Source: Sycon ciliatum (lineage: Eukaryota > Porifera > Calcarea > Leucosolenida > Sycettidae). From it: DNA of 64,000 nucleotides. The stretch is taken from NCBI RefSeq assembly GCF_964019385.1, contig NC_088645.1:36132303-36196302 (forward strand), read 5' to 3'. The notes beneath the pieces are model-generated. The model ran no database searches and was not told the origin of the DNA. It saw only the letters and a list, made by a program, of their open reading frames with translations. A program made the translations under genes and the position numbers. Each line of letters starts with the position of its first letter. The stretch's first letter is position 1. Below are positions 32,390-42,764 of this stretch, one piece after another.

Positions 32390-33531
32390 ACATTTGGAGA
32401 ACCTTCAGCGTGTGTTTCGCTTTGATGGCCACCTCAACTAGGCATGGTACGACTTATAGGGTCTCCAATTACCCAGAAGCAGTCAAAGCTGTATTAAAAT
32501 TGGACATATTGCTTGACAAAAGCAATACTCACCCACCACAAATGTGCAGCAATTGTCATAGAACGATTAGAACGACTAGATCTTATGAAGAAAACAAGCC
32601 TTTATATGGCTCAGTGGGCTGTGGACCTCTGCAGGAATGGTCTCTACATTGATGTACTGGCTGTGAGCTATGTACAAGGCTCAGCCAACTATGTCAAGGG
32701 GGCAGAAAAAAGAAAGAAAAAATTGGTGGTTTGCGATTGCTAAACGCCTCCTCTTCTGAACCCTGCAGTACCAGCTGCTCTTCTGCCAAAACAGAGGCAT
32801 TGTCTGAGCCTTGTCTGAGCCTTGTCTACTTGGGTAGGATGCATGAAGCAAGTACAGCTACAGCATCTTCGTGCTCATGTTACAGAATGTCCCTACAACC
32901 CACAGACACACGCCATCCACACCACTACCTCCTACTATTACAGCCAGTACTGCCTTTACCGATTAGCTTACGGCATCACCATCCAAGCTGCGTGGTAAAG
33001 TGTGTGACACAGGGCTGGCGCACCTTGTTCGAGGTGAAGCCAACAAGGACAGTTTAGAGGTCAGGACAGGTGGGAGGCCCCAGGCTTGGACTTTGGACAC
33101 CCATTTCCATTGTGGACAGTACAGATGCCAGTCCCAGTACGCTGAAGAGAAGAGCATCATAATTATCTCAAAAACAGCAAGAAACTGTGTGTGTGGCAGT
33201 GTTGCTGGGGCGACAACACACCTCGCTTCCACTTTGAAGAAAATTGAGCGAAAGGGATAGTGATGCCCTTCTGGTTGAGGCTGGTCTTCGACCTAGCAGT
33301 ACATCTCCTGGCACTGCCGACACTGGCCATTAAAGCAGACCTTCCCTGGCACAGGAAACTGCAGAAGTGGTTATTTTCTTTTGGTGTACGCATGGAGTTT
33401 GAATGCACAGTTTGCAAGTCCCTTCAAGACTTGCCAAAGTTCAAAACAGAACTAATTCCTTTTGCTGCACGAGGTGGCAGTGTTTGTTCTGCACCGATGG
33501 TGTACATTGAAGATCTTGTGTCCTTCATTAG
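32390..33531 (+). pseudogene. RAG1-N-like transposon gene, copy A (RING deleted)
   Basis: The frame near 32480-32652 reads VKAVLKLDILLDKSNTHPPQ, MCSNCHRTI, then EWSLH and, past a TGA, CTGCELC and GGRKKKEK. This is the arrangement of the Zn-binding region in the RAG1 N-terminus. Compared with copy B (38404 on), about 350 bp containing the RING domain are missing at about 32820. The later part (33260-33531) matches 39647-39910, with motifs DLPKFKTELIPFAARGG and MVYIEDLVS. It is broken at 33531, where a different gene fragment begins. Not functional. Confidence 0.6.
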
Positions 33532-34366
33532 GCGCACATTCCACACCATGCCCGGGAAGTAGGTGCATTGTATTTCAAATTTCCGCGCCGGATCCAGATT
33601 TTTGGTGTTGCAGCGGAGGCTGTGCCAGCACAGCACAACTATTTTTTTAGCGAAAATGAGACCATCGGAGTTGATGGCAGCAAATGCCATGGGCCAAACT
33701 CAGTGGTCTCACTCCTCCATTTCCATCTTCGGCAGCATGCCAAGGGCGCACACGACATCGGTCTGCACGCCGACAATTGCTGCGGACAAAACAAAAACAA
33801 AACAGTCGTTGGGTACCTCTGCTGGCGAGTCATTGTGGGGCTCAACGAATCCATCGATCTGTGCTTCATGCGCGTTGGGCACACTCGATGCTTTGTCGAT
33901 GGCGGCTTTGGGCTGCTGAAGCAGACTTACAGGAAGTCCGACGTCGATACACTTCAGCAGCTAGCTGATGCAACAGATAAATCAGCAGCCTTCAACAAGG
34001 CCGTTTTGTTTTCATAGGATTGGAGACAGTGGGATGCATACCTTTCCACTGTTTTCAAGCCCGTGAAAAACATCACGAAATACCAGAATTTCCACTTCTC
34101 AGCTGACAAGCCTGGGATGGTGGAGATGTCTGGATCATCGACGGAGGCTGACAAGACCTTGTCGATTATCAAGCCGGATGCTGACATCAGCACATTGAAG
34201 ACGGAAGTCCTTCCACCTGCCCTGCAACCAGCCGGGATGTCACACGCTCGTGCCGACTACCTTTTCAAGCAGGTTCGTCAGCACTGTCAGGAGGAGAACA
34301 GAGACATCACCTGCCCCGCTCCTACTGCCGTTGCTGCTGTCGCAGCTACCCTACCAACAGAGTGAA
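33532..34366 (+). pseudogene. Transposon-associated gene fragment (DUF7869-like)
   Basis: The frame reads ALYFKFPRRIQIFGVAAEAV, then the hallmark LHADNCCGQNKNKTVVGYL, CFMRVGHTRCFVDGGFGLLK, a TAG stop at 34015, and after it DWRQWDAYL and NITKYQNFHFSADKPGMV. This is a family often found in multiple copies in invertebrate genomes; the DUF name is from memory. It abuts the RAG1-N-like fragment, and copy B has no such sequence at this place, so it arrived after the block duplication or was lost from B. Confidence 0.55.
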
Positions 34367-34839
34367 AGCTGGAAAAGAAGTGCTTATACACTCTATTGTA
34401 GTCCTGTACTGTTTTCTGTTATTGTAACAAATTGGAAACAAACAGTAGTACCAACCATACTGAGTTTTCAAATCAATGTTAAGATGTGCAAATCCAAAAT
34501 CTGACTCCTACTCATAAAATGCATTGCTACATGGTGAATATTGCTCTGAAATCCGTGAAACGTTGTCAAACTACTCTACACAGGTCAGAAATCATTTTAC
34601 AATGAAAAAGTCATTTTCACCAAAATAGCGGAAGGTCGATTTTCTCAGATATTGGGCCATTTGTATTTGTTTTTGCATTTATGGATTCTCCACAGGCCTT
34701 AGCATAAATCGAGGGAGTCTCCGTTAACAGCTTATGAACAAGAAGCTGAGGAGAAAATAGAAATACACAGTGCTCTATGGCATCGTTACTCTACGTGGAA
34801 TGAAACCATCAATGAATGCTACCTTTGTCAGACACTTAC
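34367..34839. other. Intron sequence duplicated near 58 kb
   Basis: From about 34660 onward (TTTGTATTTGTTTTTGCATT) the sequence matches 57986 onward. No exon was recognised. Confidence 0.5.
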
Positions 34840-34995
34840 CAACGCAAACTGGCCAGAGGTGTTGATCGTCGCAGTACTGGATTGCAGGTACACCCGGCTC
34901 CAAGGCCAATCCTGGATGGCAGGTCAATCTCTTCAAAACATTGGTTATGTCAGTGACGGTGCCTAGAAAACTGCTGCTTTTCGGGCATGCTTGAG
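34840..34995 (-). CDS. Sushi/CCP domain exon (copy A)
   Basis: The 156-bp exon has acceptor CTCCTTCAG and donor GTAAGTGTC and is phase 1-1. Four cysteines (ACPKSSSF, LTCHPGLAL, QYCDDQHLW, PVCV) and a Trp before the last cysteine make a short CCP-like module. It is paralogous to 58203-58358, with a few substitutions. It lies downstream of the EGF exon at 36400 in transcript order. Confidence 0.8.
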
Positions 34996-35069
34996 CTGAA
35001 GGAGAAGAAACAAAGAGAGTACTCAACGATGTATGAAGGCAGCAAAGGGAGCAAATGAGTGGAGAGCGA

Positions 35070-35400
35070 CGAGGAGAGCGGTCGTGAGAGTGCCGGTGAG
35101 AGTGTTGGTGCTGTGCATAGGTTTCGTAGTAGGAAGTCTTCAGTGTAAAATCATCTGCTAGCTAGTCCTGATTGTTGCAATTCGTATTCCGACTTCTTTT
35201 ACTGTGTTGTGACGTGGTCGTCATGGTAATGGCCAACAGTTAAAAGTTTTGGAAATCATTAATCAGTGTTTGTACAAGCCTAATTTGTGTGTGCGGAAAA
35301 AATAGTAGAATTAGGTGGAAATGGTTCAAGTAATGTGTCGTGTTTTGGTGTGGCCAAGCTTGGCCGTTTTGTACAATTCAGTGTCATATATAATTATGGT
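35070..35400 (+). pseudogene. PLE endonuclease C-terminal fragment (copy A)
   Basis: Plus-strand sequence parallels the frame at 2945-2556. It keeps SSVYN, ASPDCCNSYSDF and VAKLGR-like stretches, but with stops and frameshifts. The duplicate is 58440-58760. Confidence 0.55.
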
Positions 35401-36399
35401 CTTCTGTGCGTATGGGTGTGGTGCAGTGTGTGCCAGATATTGGGAGTGGTGTCAAGGGCGTGATGTTTGACGGATATGAACTTGCTGAACTACACACTCT
35501 CATGTACTCTCTCTTTCTCAATCTTACCCCTCCCCTCCTGCTCCCCCTGTTCTTTCTCTTTCCCTCACACTTCCATTAAATTTTATCTGGTGCGTCCAGA
35601 GCGTGACGATGTCGAGACTAGTTGGTCGACAGCGCACCTGGCCCCCACCACCCTGGCTGCTGAATGTTCCCATTGTGTGCACCACATGGCTTTTAGTAAA
35701 AAAATAAATGGTATGTGTAGTGCATGCAGGAGTATGTGTTGTTGAGTGTGGGAATCTGCTTCCATCCGCCTGAGAGCATTTGTCTACTGGTTGTTGGGGC
35801 ATGCGTAGACTATGTGGAGTATGCGCTGTGACAGTAAGGTCCAGGAGTGAGAGAGTGGTGTGATTCGTCCACGTTGTTGCTGTCTTGGTTCTTGTCACGT
35901 GTGTCGTACGTACTGGTGGCTCAATGAGTCAGAGCGTCGTGTTGTTGCGGGGAATGGGGGAGCAGGCGGTTTCACATGTATCGTTTTCTCATATGTATGA
36001 GTTGATAAGGGGTTTCCTTATATCGACTCAACCTTATCAACTGGCCAATCGACTTATCAACTCAGTCATGTCACCTCTAGTTCTCACTATGACAGACTGA
36101 ATTTGTCATTTGATCTTCGTCCTCCGCTGGAGTAATACTTTTCATCCATTAGTCTATCTCTTCTGTCTGTCAGGGCTTACTCTCACCCAGCGCTGGGGGG
36201 CGGGGGGGGGGGGGGGGGGGAACACCCCTGGCAAATACATACTTCATTCTCTACTTGATGATTGTTCTCCCAACTCAAAACTAGATGTAAACACAGGTGC
36301 CTTTAGTTCATTCAAATAATCCATGCGGGAGTAACTCGTCTGTCTGGAAGTATTGTTTCTCCCAAGAATTAAAACTGCATGAAGATCCACATTACTAAC
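35401..36399. other. Duplicated intron sequence (copy A)
   Basis: Matches 58761-59867 with small indels. A 92-residue plus frame (35467-35745) is shared with 58830-59105 but changes length through an indel, so it is probably non-coding. A poly-G tract is at 36195-36221. Copy C has an extra insertion of about 110 bp near 59285-59405. Confidence 0.55.
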
Positions 36400-36540
36400 C
36401 TGTACATTCTTCAATCCCGGCACTGTTCAGCATTGTCCTATTGGCGATATACCCGGGTTGGCAGCATGTATAGTTTCCAATCTCATTAATGCACCTTTCA
36501 TATTCACAGGGCGTCGAGGGCAGAAGACACTCGTTGATAT
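36400..36540 (-). CDS. EGF-like exon, calcium-binding start, CC type (copy B)
   Basis: A 141-bp phase 1-1 exon with the same borders as 29217-29357. INEC start, C-x6-C-x4-C-x8-CC-x18-C, core NEIGNYTCCQPGYIANRTM. Only about four base changes separate it from copy A. An (AC)n run lies just upstream. Confidence 0.85.
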
Positions 36541-36562
36541 CTGCCACAAAATAACACATATA

Positions 36563-36671
36563 CATGCAGGTACACGTACGCACTCATACATACACATGCA
36601 CACATGTGCATACGACCACACACACAAACACACACACACACACACACACACGCACATACAAACACACACAT
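36563..36671. repeat. (AC)n microsatellite (copy B)
   Basis: About 100 bp of interrupted (AC)n in the position equivalent to the 853-bp run at 29416-30268. Confidence 0.9.
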
Positions 36672-37029
36672 TTCGCTCCAGCTCTTGTAGCAGTTGAGCA
36701 CTCTGGTGTGGGGTAGTGCCTTCGTTGTTTGCGTTACGCAGAGCTAACTGACTTGTCAGTTTGAGCACTCTGGCAAGGTACATTCGGGCCTGGTTTAAAG
36801 GCTTCATTTCTATCAGGTTCGGCCTAATTTTCTCTGTGCTGCGCTGATTCGTCCACAAAGGACGAAACAGTTCTGTCCGCAGATTGAGTAAGATACAAAT
36901 ATAAATATTCTGGGTTTACATACAGGGCGTGTCGAGAACCACCTTTTCGATTTACATTATAATGCCCGGTATGCACACTCCTTTTGGCCAATTTCAAAGC
37001 ATGTGTGTAAATCTATAATAATAATTTAC

Positions 37030-37152
37030 CTTCACAGTCGGTGCCATTACTGCGAAATGCTGGTGAGCATGTACACTGGTATGACCGGTGTGTGTTTACA
37101 CATGTTGCCATGCCAGTGCATTTATGAATGTTCAAGCTACATTCATCAACAT
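37030..37152 (-). CDS. Calcium-binding EGF exon (copy B)
   Basis: A 123-bp phase 1-1 exon, near-identical to 31665-31787. (D)VDEC start, C-x-C between fourth and fifth cysteines, core CVNTHRSYQCTCSPAF. The Pro to Ser change and one silent change are the visible differences. Confidence 0.9.
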
Positions 37153-37203
37153 CTGTTCAAATAAACAAAGATTACACAGCAATGAAGCAAACAAATCTCT
37201 TTC

Positions 37204-37247
37204 CGCTGTTACTCGGAGTTTCGTGTGAAAACATTCATCAGACAGCA
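37204..37247 (-). ncRNA. Decayed hammerhead-like motif (copy B)
   Basis: Minus strand: helix I TGCTGT / ACAGCG, core CTGATGA, helix II ATG-TTTTCA-CAC with an A-C mismatch at the 10.1-11.1 pair, core GAAA, helix III AC-TCCGA-GT and cleavage triplet GTA. A single G at 10.1 would restore a normal fold. It is better preserved than copy A. Confidence 0.6.
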
Positions 37248-37727
37248 TATGCACGGCTGTTACATGCATGCAGAATCCTGCCACTTCGATCCGGGAGCGA
37301 GACCTCGAGTGTTGAGTGATTTTCGGGGATTTCCCGTTCTCAAGTTCAAACTGTGGTTCTCAGTTTGCAGCTTTCTGCATCGATTTCAATGCTCAAAAGT
37401 CCCTTGGACAGCTGATTTCTCCACCGCGCTGGAATATTTTGCCATCACGAGAGCTCTTTGGAGAACCAAGTTTTTTTCTTTCTAGGACGAAGCAGACGTG
37501 CTTCTTTGTTGCTGTCTTCGAATCTTTCGTTTCCTACGCCGTAGCCCTTTTGCTGTTGCTGAGTAGGTGCCCTTTGCCCACGATTTGTGCTGTTGGCGTA
37601 GTTTTCCTGGCGCGGGCGTCAGTTTTTCCTTGTGACATTACCCACCATCTTCCCCTTTTGGCGGATGCGAAGCTCCCGCAGCTACGTTTTTCCGCCCGCA
37701 GTGGCCTTCTGTACATACTCTTTTTAC

Positions 37728-38395
37728 TAGTGTTGAAACGATCTCACCGGATACTCGTTAGCTCGCTCGTCAGAAACTCGGCTCGTTTGTGCGGCCAGCT
37801 CGTTTGCACTAATGAACACCGTACTCCGTACACATGGCAGTACATGTCGACCGGGGAGTCGTAACATATTTTACGACTCCCTGGTCGATCGAGAGTCCAG
37901 TCCCACGCAAAGTGAAATCACTCGCAGTTACAGTGACTGTATGCCTGCACGACACTTGAGTTGTTTCAGTTGTCGTTACAGCTTTGGTGGACTTTACTGA
38001 TGCCTTGTTCCGCGTCTGCTGACCTGTCGCAGGATATGCTTCAGTCACCTCTGCATTCGAGTGAAAGTTACGCTCAGCCGTTTGGAAGTTTTCTCCCGCG
38101 ATGCAGCGAAGATCAGGGCTACTTGCAATCTTTGCAAAAGGTCTATTCTTACAAAGGCTACTCGATGACGGCGCTGAAAAGACATCTCGACACCAAACAG
38201 CAGTCCGAAGTGAAGCAGCAGCAACCCCAAATGCCGGCGGTGATAATTTGAACCAGCTGAAAAAATCGAACTTAGAAACAAATTTGTTCCAAAAAATCAT
38301 ATTTGACATCAATGAAACTCGTTAGCTCGCTCGATAGGTTGCTCGTTAGTGGAACTGATCGCTCGTTTGTTATAGATACGCTCGTTTCAACACTA
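37728..38395 (+). mobile_element. Non-autonomous hAT element (copy 1, 668 bp)
   Basis: Inverted ends TAGTGTTGAAACG and CGTTTCAACACTA are flanked by the 8-bp duplication CTTTTTAC (37720-37727 and 38396-38403). The un-inserted paralogue near 32355-32362 has it once. Inside, a frame encodes part of a BED-type zinc finger (ending LKRHLDTKQQSEVKQQ) as in hAT transposases, but no catalytic domain. Subterminal GCTCGTTAG-type repeats and the AGGGAGTCGT hairpin (37851-37884) are present. Confidence 0.85.
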
Positions 38396-38403
38396 CTTTT
38401 TAC

Positions 38404-40924
38404 TGATGTTTGTATGTTATGGATAAACATTCGGAGAACCTTCAGCGTGTCTGTCACTTTGGTGGCCACCTCAACTAGTCATGGCACGACTTATAGGGTC
38501 TCCAATTACCCAGAAGCAGCAAAGCTGTATTAAAATTGGACATATTGCTTGACAAAAGCAATACTCACGCACCACAAATGTGCAGTAATTGGCATAGAAC
38601 GATTATCAGATCTTATGAAGAAAACAAGCCTTTATCTGGCTCAGTGGGTTGTGGACCTCTGCAAGAATGGTCTCCACATTGATGTTCTGGCTGTGAGCTA
38701 TGTACAAGGCTCAGCCAACTATGTCAAGGGGGCAGAAAAAAGAAAGAAAAATTGGTGGTTTGCGATTGCTAAACGCCTCCTCTTCTGAACCCTGCCGTAC
38801 CAGCTGCTCTTCTGCCAAAGCAGATGCATTGTCTGAGCCTTGTGCACAAACAACACATACATGTGCCAAGCAAACACTTCACGAAACATTGCACACTATT
38901 TCTGCAATAGCTACACCTAGATATAGGCAGATGCTGAGCCAGCACCGGAACGCTTTGCACAACCGTATGCCGAAGTGAAGTGTGCAATTTGTCTCCACAT
39001 TGCCAAGCAAGCAGTGGAGTCACCATGTTGCAGCCATTTGTATTGCAAACCATGTATTTCCTTCCGGCTAGCTATGCACAACAACTGCCCTCTCTGCAAG
39101 AAGGAACTTCATGCACAGCAGTTACTTTCTCCGCACCGTATTGTGGCTGGTATACTTGGTCAGATGGTGTTGCGGTGCGACTTTCATGAGTCTACCTGGG
39201 TAGGATGCATGAAACAAGTACAGCTACAGCATTTTCGTGCTCATGTTGCAGAATGTCCCTACAACCCACAGACACACCATCCACACCACTACCTCCTACT
39301 ATTACAGCCAGTTCTACCTTTACCGATTTGCTTACGGCATCACCATCCAAGCTACGTGGTAATGTGTGTGAGACAGGGCTGGCGCACCTTGTTCGAGGTG
39401 AAGCCAACAAGGACAGTTTAGAGGTCAGGACAGGTGGGAGGCCCCAGGTTTGGACTAGGACACCTATTCCCATGGTGGACAGTACAGATGCCAGTCCCAG
39501 TACGCTGAAGAGAAGAGCATCATATCTCATATCTCATATCTCAAAAAACAGCCAGAAACTGTGTGTGGCAGTGTTGCTGGGGCGACAACACAACTCGCTT
39601 CCACTTTGAAGAAAATTGAGCGAAAGGGATAGTGATGCCCTTCTAGTTGAGGCTGGTCTTCGACCTAGCAGTGCATCTCCTGGCACTGCCGGCACTGGCC
39701 ATTAAAGCAGACCTGCACCTTCCCTGGCACAGGAAACTGCAGAAGTGGTTGGTTTCTTTTGGTGTGTGCATAGAGTCTGAACGCACAGTTTGCAAATCTC
39801 TTCAAGACTTGCCAAAGTTCAAAACAGAACTAATTCCCTTTGCTGCACGAGGTGGCAGTGTTTGTCTTGCACCAATGGTGTACATTGAAGATCTTGTGTC
39901 CTGCATTACACGTCTCCTTGAACTGCACAAGTCTGCGGAGACACTGACCTGGCATGATGGCATGCCAAGTGATGAAATTGGGGTGAAATTGGGAGGGGGG
40001 GGGGGGTGGGTGTGTGACCATGGTGGTGGTAGTTTCAAATTCTGCTGCCAAATCTTGAATGTACCCGACCCCAATGCCCCTCAAAACACAGTTCCAGTAT
40101 GCTTCTTTACTGCCAAGGATCTTGCAGCCAATCTTGAAAATGCACTTGGCCGCTACAGACCACAGGTCGAGACTTTGCTGAACACAGCATGGGAAGGGAG
40201 ATGTATCTGTCTGGGGATGACGAGTTCCTTACGACAATTTATGGCCTTTCGGGCTTCAGTGGGGTGCGTCCTTGCTTGTTTTGCCACTGCGACTTGAAAA
40301 GAAGGCCATGCAAGTGGAGAGAGAGCAACGCACTCCCGTCAGCAATCACAGCCTCGAGACACTCTCGAGAGATTTCACTACATTCACATCTTCTGGCGCT
40401 GTCTTACACAATGCAAAGTATCACAACAATGTTATCAGGTATTGTATTTTGCCCATTGCTTGGGAGCAAGTATCTATTCCAGTTTTGCATCTGGATCTTG
40501 GCATATTTCCATACCTTTACTATGCCTTTTGTACTGAGCTCTAGACTTAGACCTAGTTAAGTGTCCAGGCCAAGAAATGGCCGAAACAGACCAAAGTACG
40601 TTCCGGTCACTAGTCGTGGCTAGGAATCTAATAGAAGAAAAAAACCCACTCTCGCTAAAGCTCAACAAGAGCACAAAGCCATTTAACTGCAGCTGTAGTA
40701 TGTTATACTGTATGCTCAGCAACAGGGCCTGCCTGTACAGTCAGTACAGCTATTGGCGGTTGCATTGCGGGTGCAGTGGAAGGAAAAGAAAACGGGTCTA
40801 GAGGAGTCAGAAAAAGACCTGCAAACATTTTCAACAGAGTTTGAAAAACTAGTTGAAAAGAATGGAAAAGGCTGCTGGTCCCTGCTTTTCTTCTCTTGAG
40901 CAGGTGTTGCAACAATACACTATC
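38404..40924 (+). pseudogene. RAG1-N-like transposon gene, copy B, 5' part
   Basis: In order: a decayed Zn-binding region (to about 38800); a RING finger at 38977-39110 (CAICLHIAKQAV, PCCSHLYCKPC, NCPLCKKEL); a linker LLSPHRIVAGILGQMVLRC and a C-x-H zinc finger ending HVAEC (to about 39260); then a transposase-like region with DLPKFKTELIPFA (39790-39850), GGGSFKFCCQILNVPDPN (40020-40080), SGDDEFLTTIYGLSGFSG with PCLFC (40210-40290), and VLHLDLGIFPYLYY (40480-40530). The RING-zinc finger pair follows the RAG1 N-terminal layout. The remainder resembles the multi-copy invertebrate family I associate with N-RAG-TP-type elements. Frameshifts and stops are present. The frame is cut at 40924 by BEL copy 2 and resumes at 54621. 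Confidence 0.65.
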
Positions 40925-41265
40925 TGTTCTGTAGAGGCGTGCTCCTGCCTCGGCACACACCCAAACCACACAAAGGACCAGCTCGCGACTATCAAGAGAA
41001 CTCTGTTAGAAAACTCTGGCTCCAAGCCGCAATTGCTTGAAGCCTTTCACCGAACTCGTAAGCACTACAGCCTACTATAGCAAACTGATTACTGCAGTGA
41101 AAACGTCTAGCTTATAACATTTGCATGCCAAGAACTCCATCAGCAGGCGCGAAAGAAGGTGAAGACAAAGCCTGTGACATAAAAGTGTGAACCCTAACGA
41201 AAGTCACAGCTACATGTAACACAAAACGAGAGTGCATGTCAGTGACACGTGCGACCTCCTGAACA
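40925..41265 (-). repeat. 3' LTR of BEL/Pao copy 2
   Basis: A 341-bp LTR starting TGTTCTGT and ending CTCCTGAACA on the plus strand, matching 54280-54620 with scattered substitutions. The outside base pairs form the duplication TATC. Confidence 0.9.
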
Positions 41266-41492
41266 TTCTCCCCTTCCCGATATGTTGAAAAGTAACATCG
41301 AAAAGCATATCGCAACTCAACAAACAAATATCCAAAGCGACAAAAGCATTATTCAAAAAAGCTGTTGAAGAAATCCAGCAAATGAACAATGTGAACACAT
41401 TCAAGAAACAGTGAATCAAACTTTCCTTGAAATCAGTTTCACAAACGCCTCCCGCGGGTTGTTGTCACCTAGCCAATGTGACACCAGGGGCT

Positions 41493-42713
41493 TTAGCACA
41501 AGCCAAGCGGACATAGTCGTGTGATAGGGTGTGTCTTCTCCTTGCCGCCCACAAGCACCTTAGCCACTCGTACATGTCCATCTGGCTCAGGAAAGACTGC
41601 CGTGATTCTTCCCAATGGCCAGTGCCCTCGTGGCGTGTCGAGATGAAGAACTAGTACCATATTTCCAACAGCCAAGTCCCGATTGATCTTGATCCACTTG
41701 CGACAAGCATAAAAGCGTCGGAACCCATTCCTGTAGCCAGCGCTTCCACACTTGGCATATTACGTCCTGCACTAACCGCCATCTCTTCTCTGGGCTGAAC
41801 TCTGTCGTGTCGACGCTCGCAGGTGCAGGCTGCTCGTTAGCGTGTCCTGTCAGAAAGTGTAACGGGGTAAGCGGGGTGTTGTCGTCCGCACTGGCGCTCT
41901 GGTATGTCAGAGGCCGAGAATTGAGGAGCGCCTCAAGTCCGACAATGGCCGTCGTCAGCTGCTCATCAGTTAAGACGCCTGGAGAGTTGCCGAGAATAGC
42001 AGTCAATGCCTTCTTGGCTGCTTTAATCATGACCTCGTGGACTCTTCCATGGTGTGGGGCCAATGGCGGATTGAAATGCCACATCACTCCTCGGTTTGCC
42101 AGAGACCGCTGGATGGCATCTTGGTCGAGCTGTTGCACAAGGGCTAGCAATTCCTTGTTGGCTCCCACGACGTTTGTGCCATTATCGGACAACATCTCTA
42201 ACGGCAGTCCACGTCGGCCGACCATCCGCGTGAATGCTTTCAGAAATGAGTCGGTGTCTAGTGCATAGCTCATCTCCAGGTGGAGAGCAGACAGGTGAAC
42301 AGGCAGAGGTATCGCTTCTGTTGAACTCGTCCTCGACCTTGCTTGGTCGAGAATGGCCCTCCATAGTCCAAAGAACACAGGGCAAATGCGCGCAGTGGAG
42401 TTTTCAACCGCATAGCAGGGAAGTCGGCCATCACTTGTTCTACTGGCTTCGCCTTGCGATTAGGGCATGTATTGCATTCTCGTTCCCACTCGCGAATCAT
42501 TTCACTCGCGCCTTCAATCCAATAGTGGGTGGTTATCGCGGCAAGAGTCTCGTTCGTTCCACCGTGCTGCCGCATCTCATGGTGGTCTTTCACGATGAGA
42601 CGTGTTAAGGGGTGCCGGCGCGGCAATAAGATTGGATGGCGCACATCGAAAGGCAAATTGTCTGCCAGTCGGGTTCGTCCGGACGCTCTCAAGAGACCAG
42701 CATCATCTATCAC
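41493..42713 (-). pseudogene. BEL copy 2 integrase, frameshifted
   Basis: Frame 42713-42270 carries the zinc-binding part (HHEMRQHGG, CNTCPNRKAKP) and the first acidic motif (SLDYGGPF). Frame 42378-41587 carries the rest of the core (LSDNGTNVVGANKE, then PHHGRVHEVMIKAAKKAL where E is the third acid) and AIVGLEALLNSRPLTY. The tail (HWPLGRITAVFPEPDGHVRV) is in a third frame ending at 41493. At least two frameshifts inactivate it. Confidence 0.8.
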
Positions 42714-42764
42714 AGGCTGCAGCTTTCCTAGATGTGACTTGGCCGGTAAGGGTTCAATAGCATC

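Noticed and set aside
35467..35745. Conserved 92-residue frame shared with 58830-59105
   Set aside because: The two copies differ by a frame-affecting indel and lie inside a duplicated intron, so similarity reflects duplication and not coding constraint.
38975..39421. Stand-alone RING/TRAF-type host E3 ligase
   Set aside because: The RING lies between a RAG1-type zinc region and a transposase-like region in a duplicated, frame-broken copy, so a mobile gene is the better reading; a profile search could reverse this.
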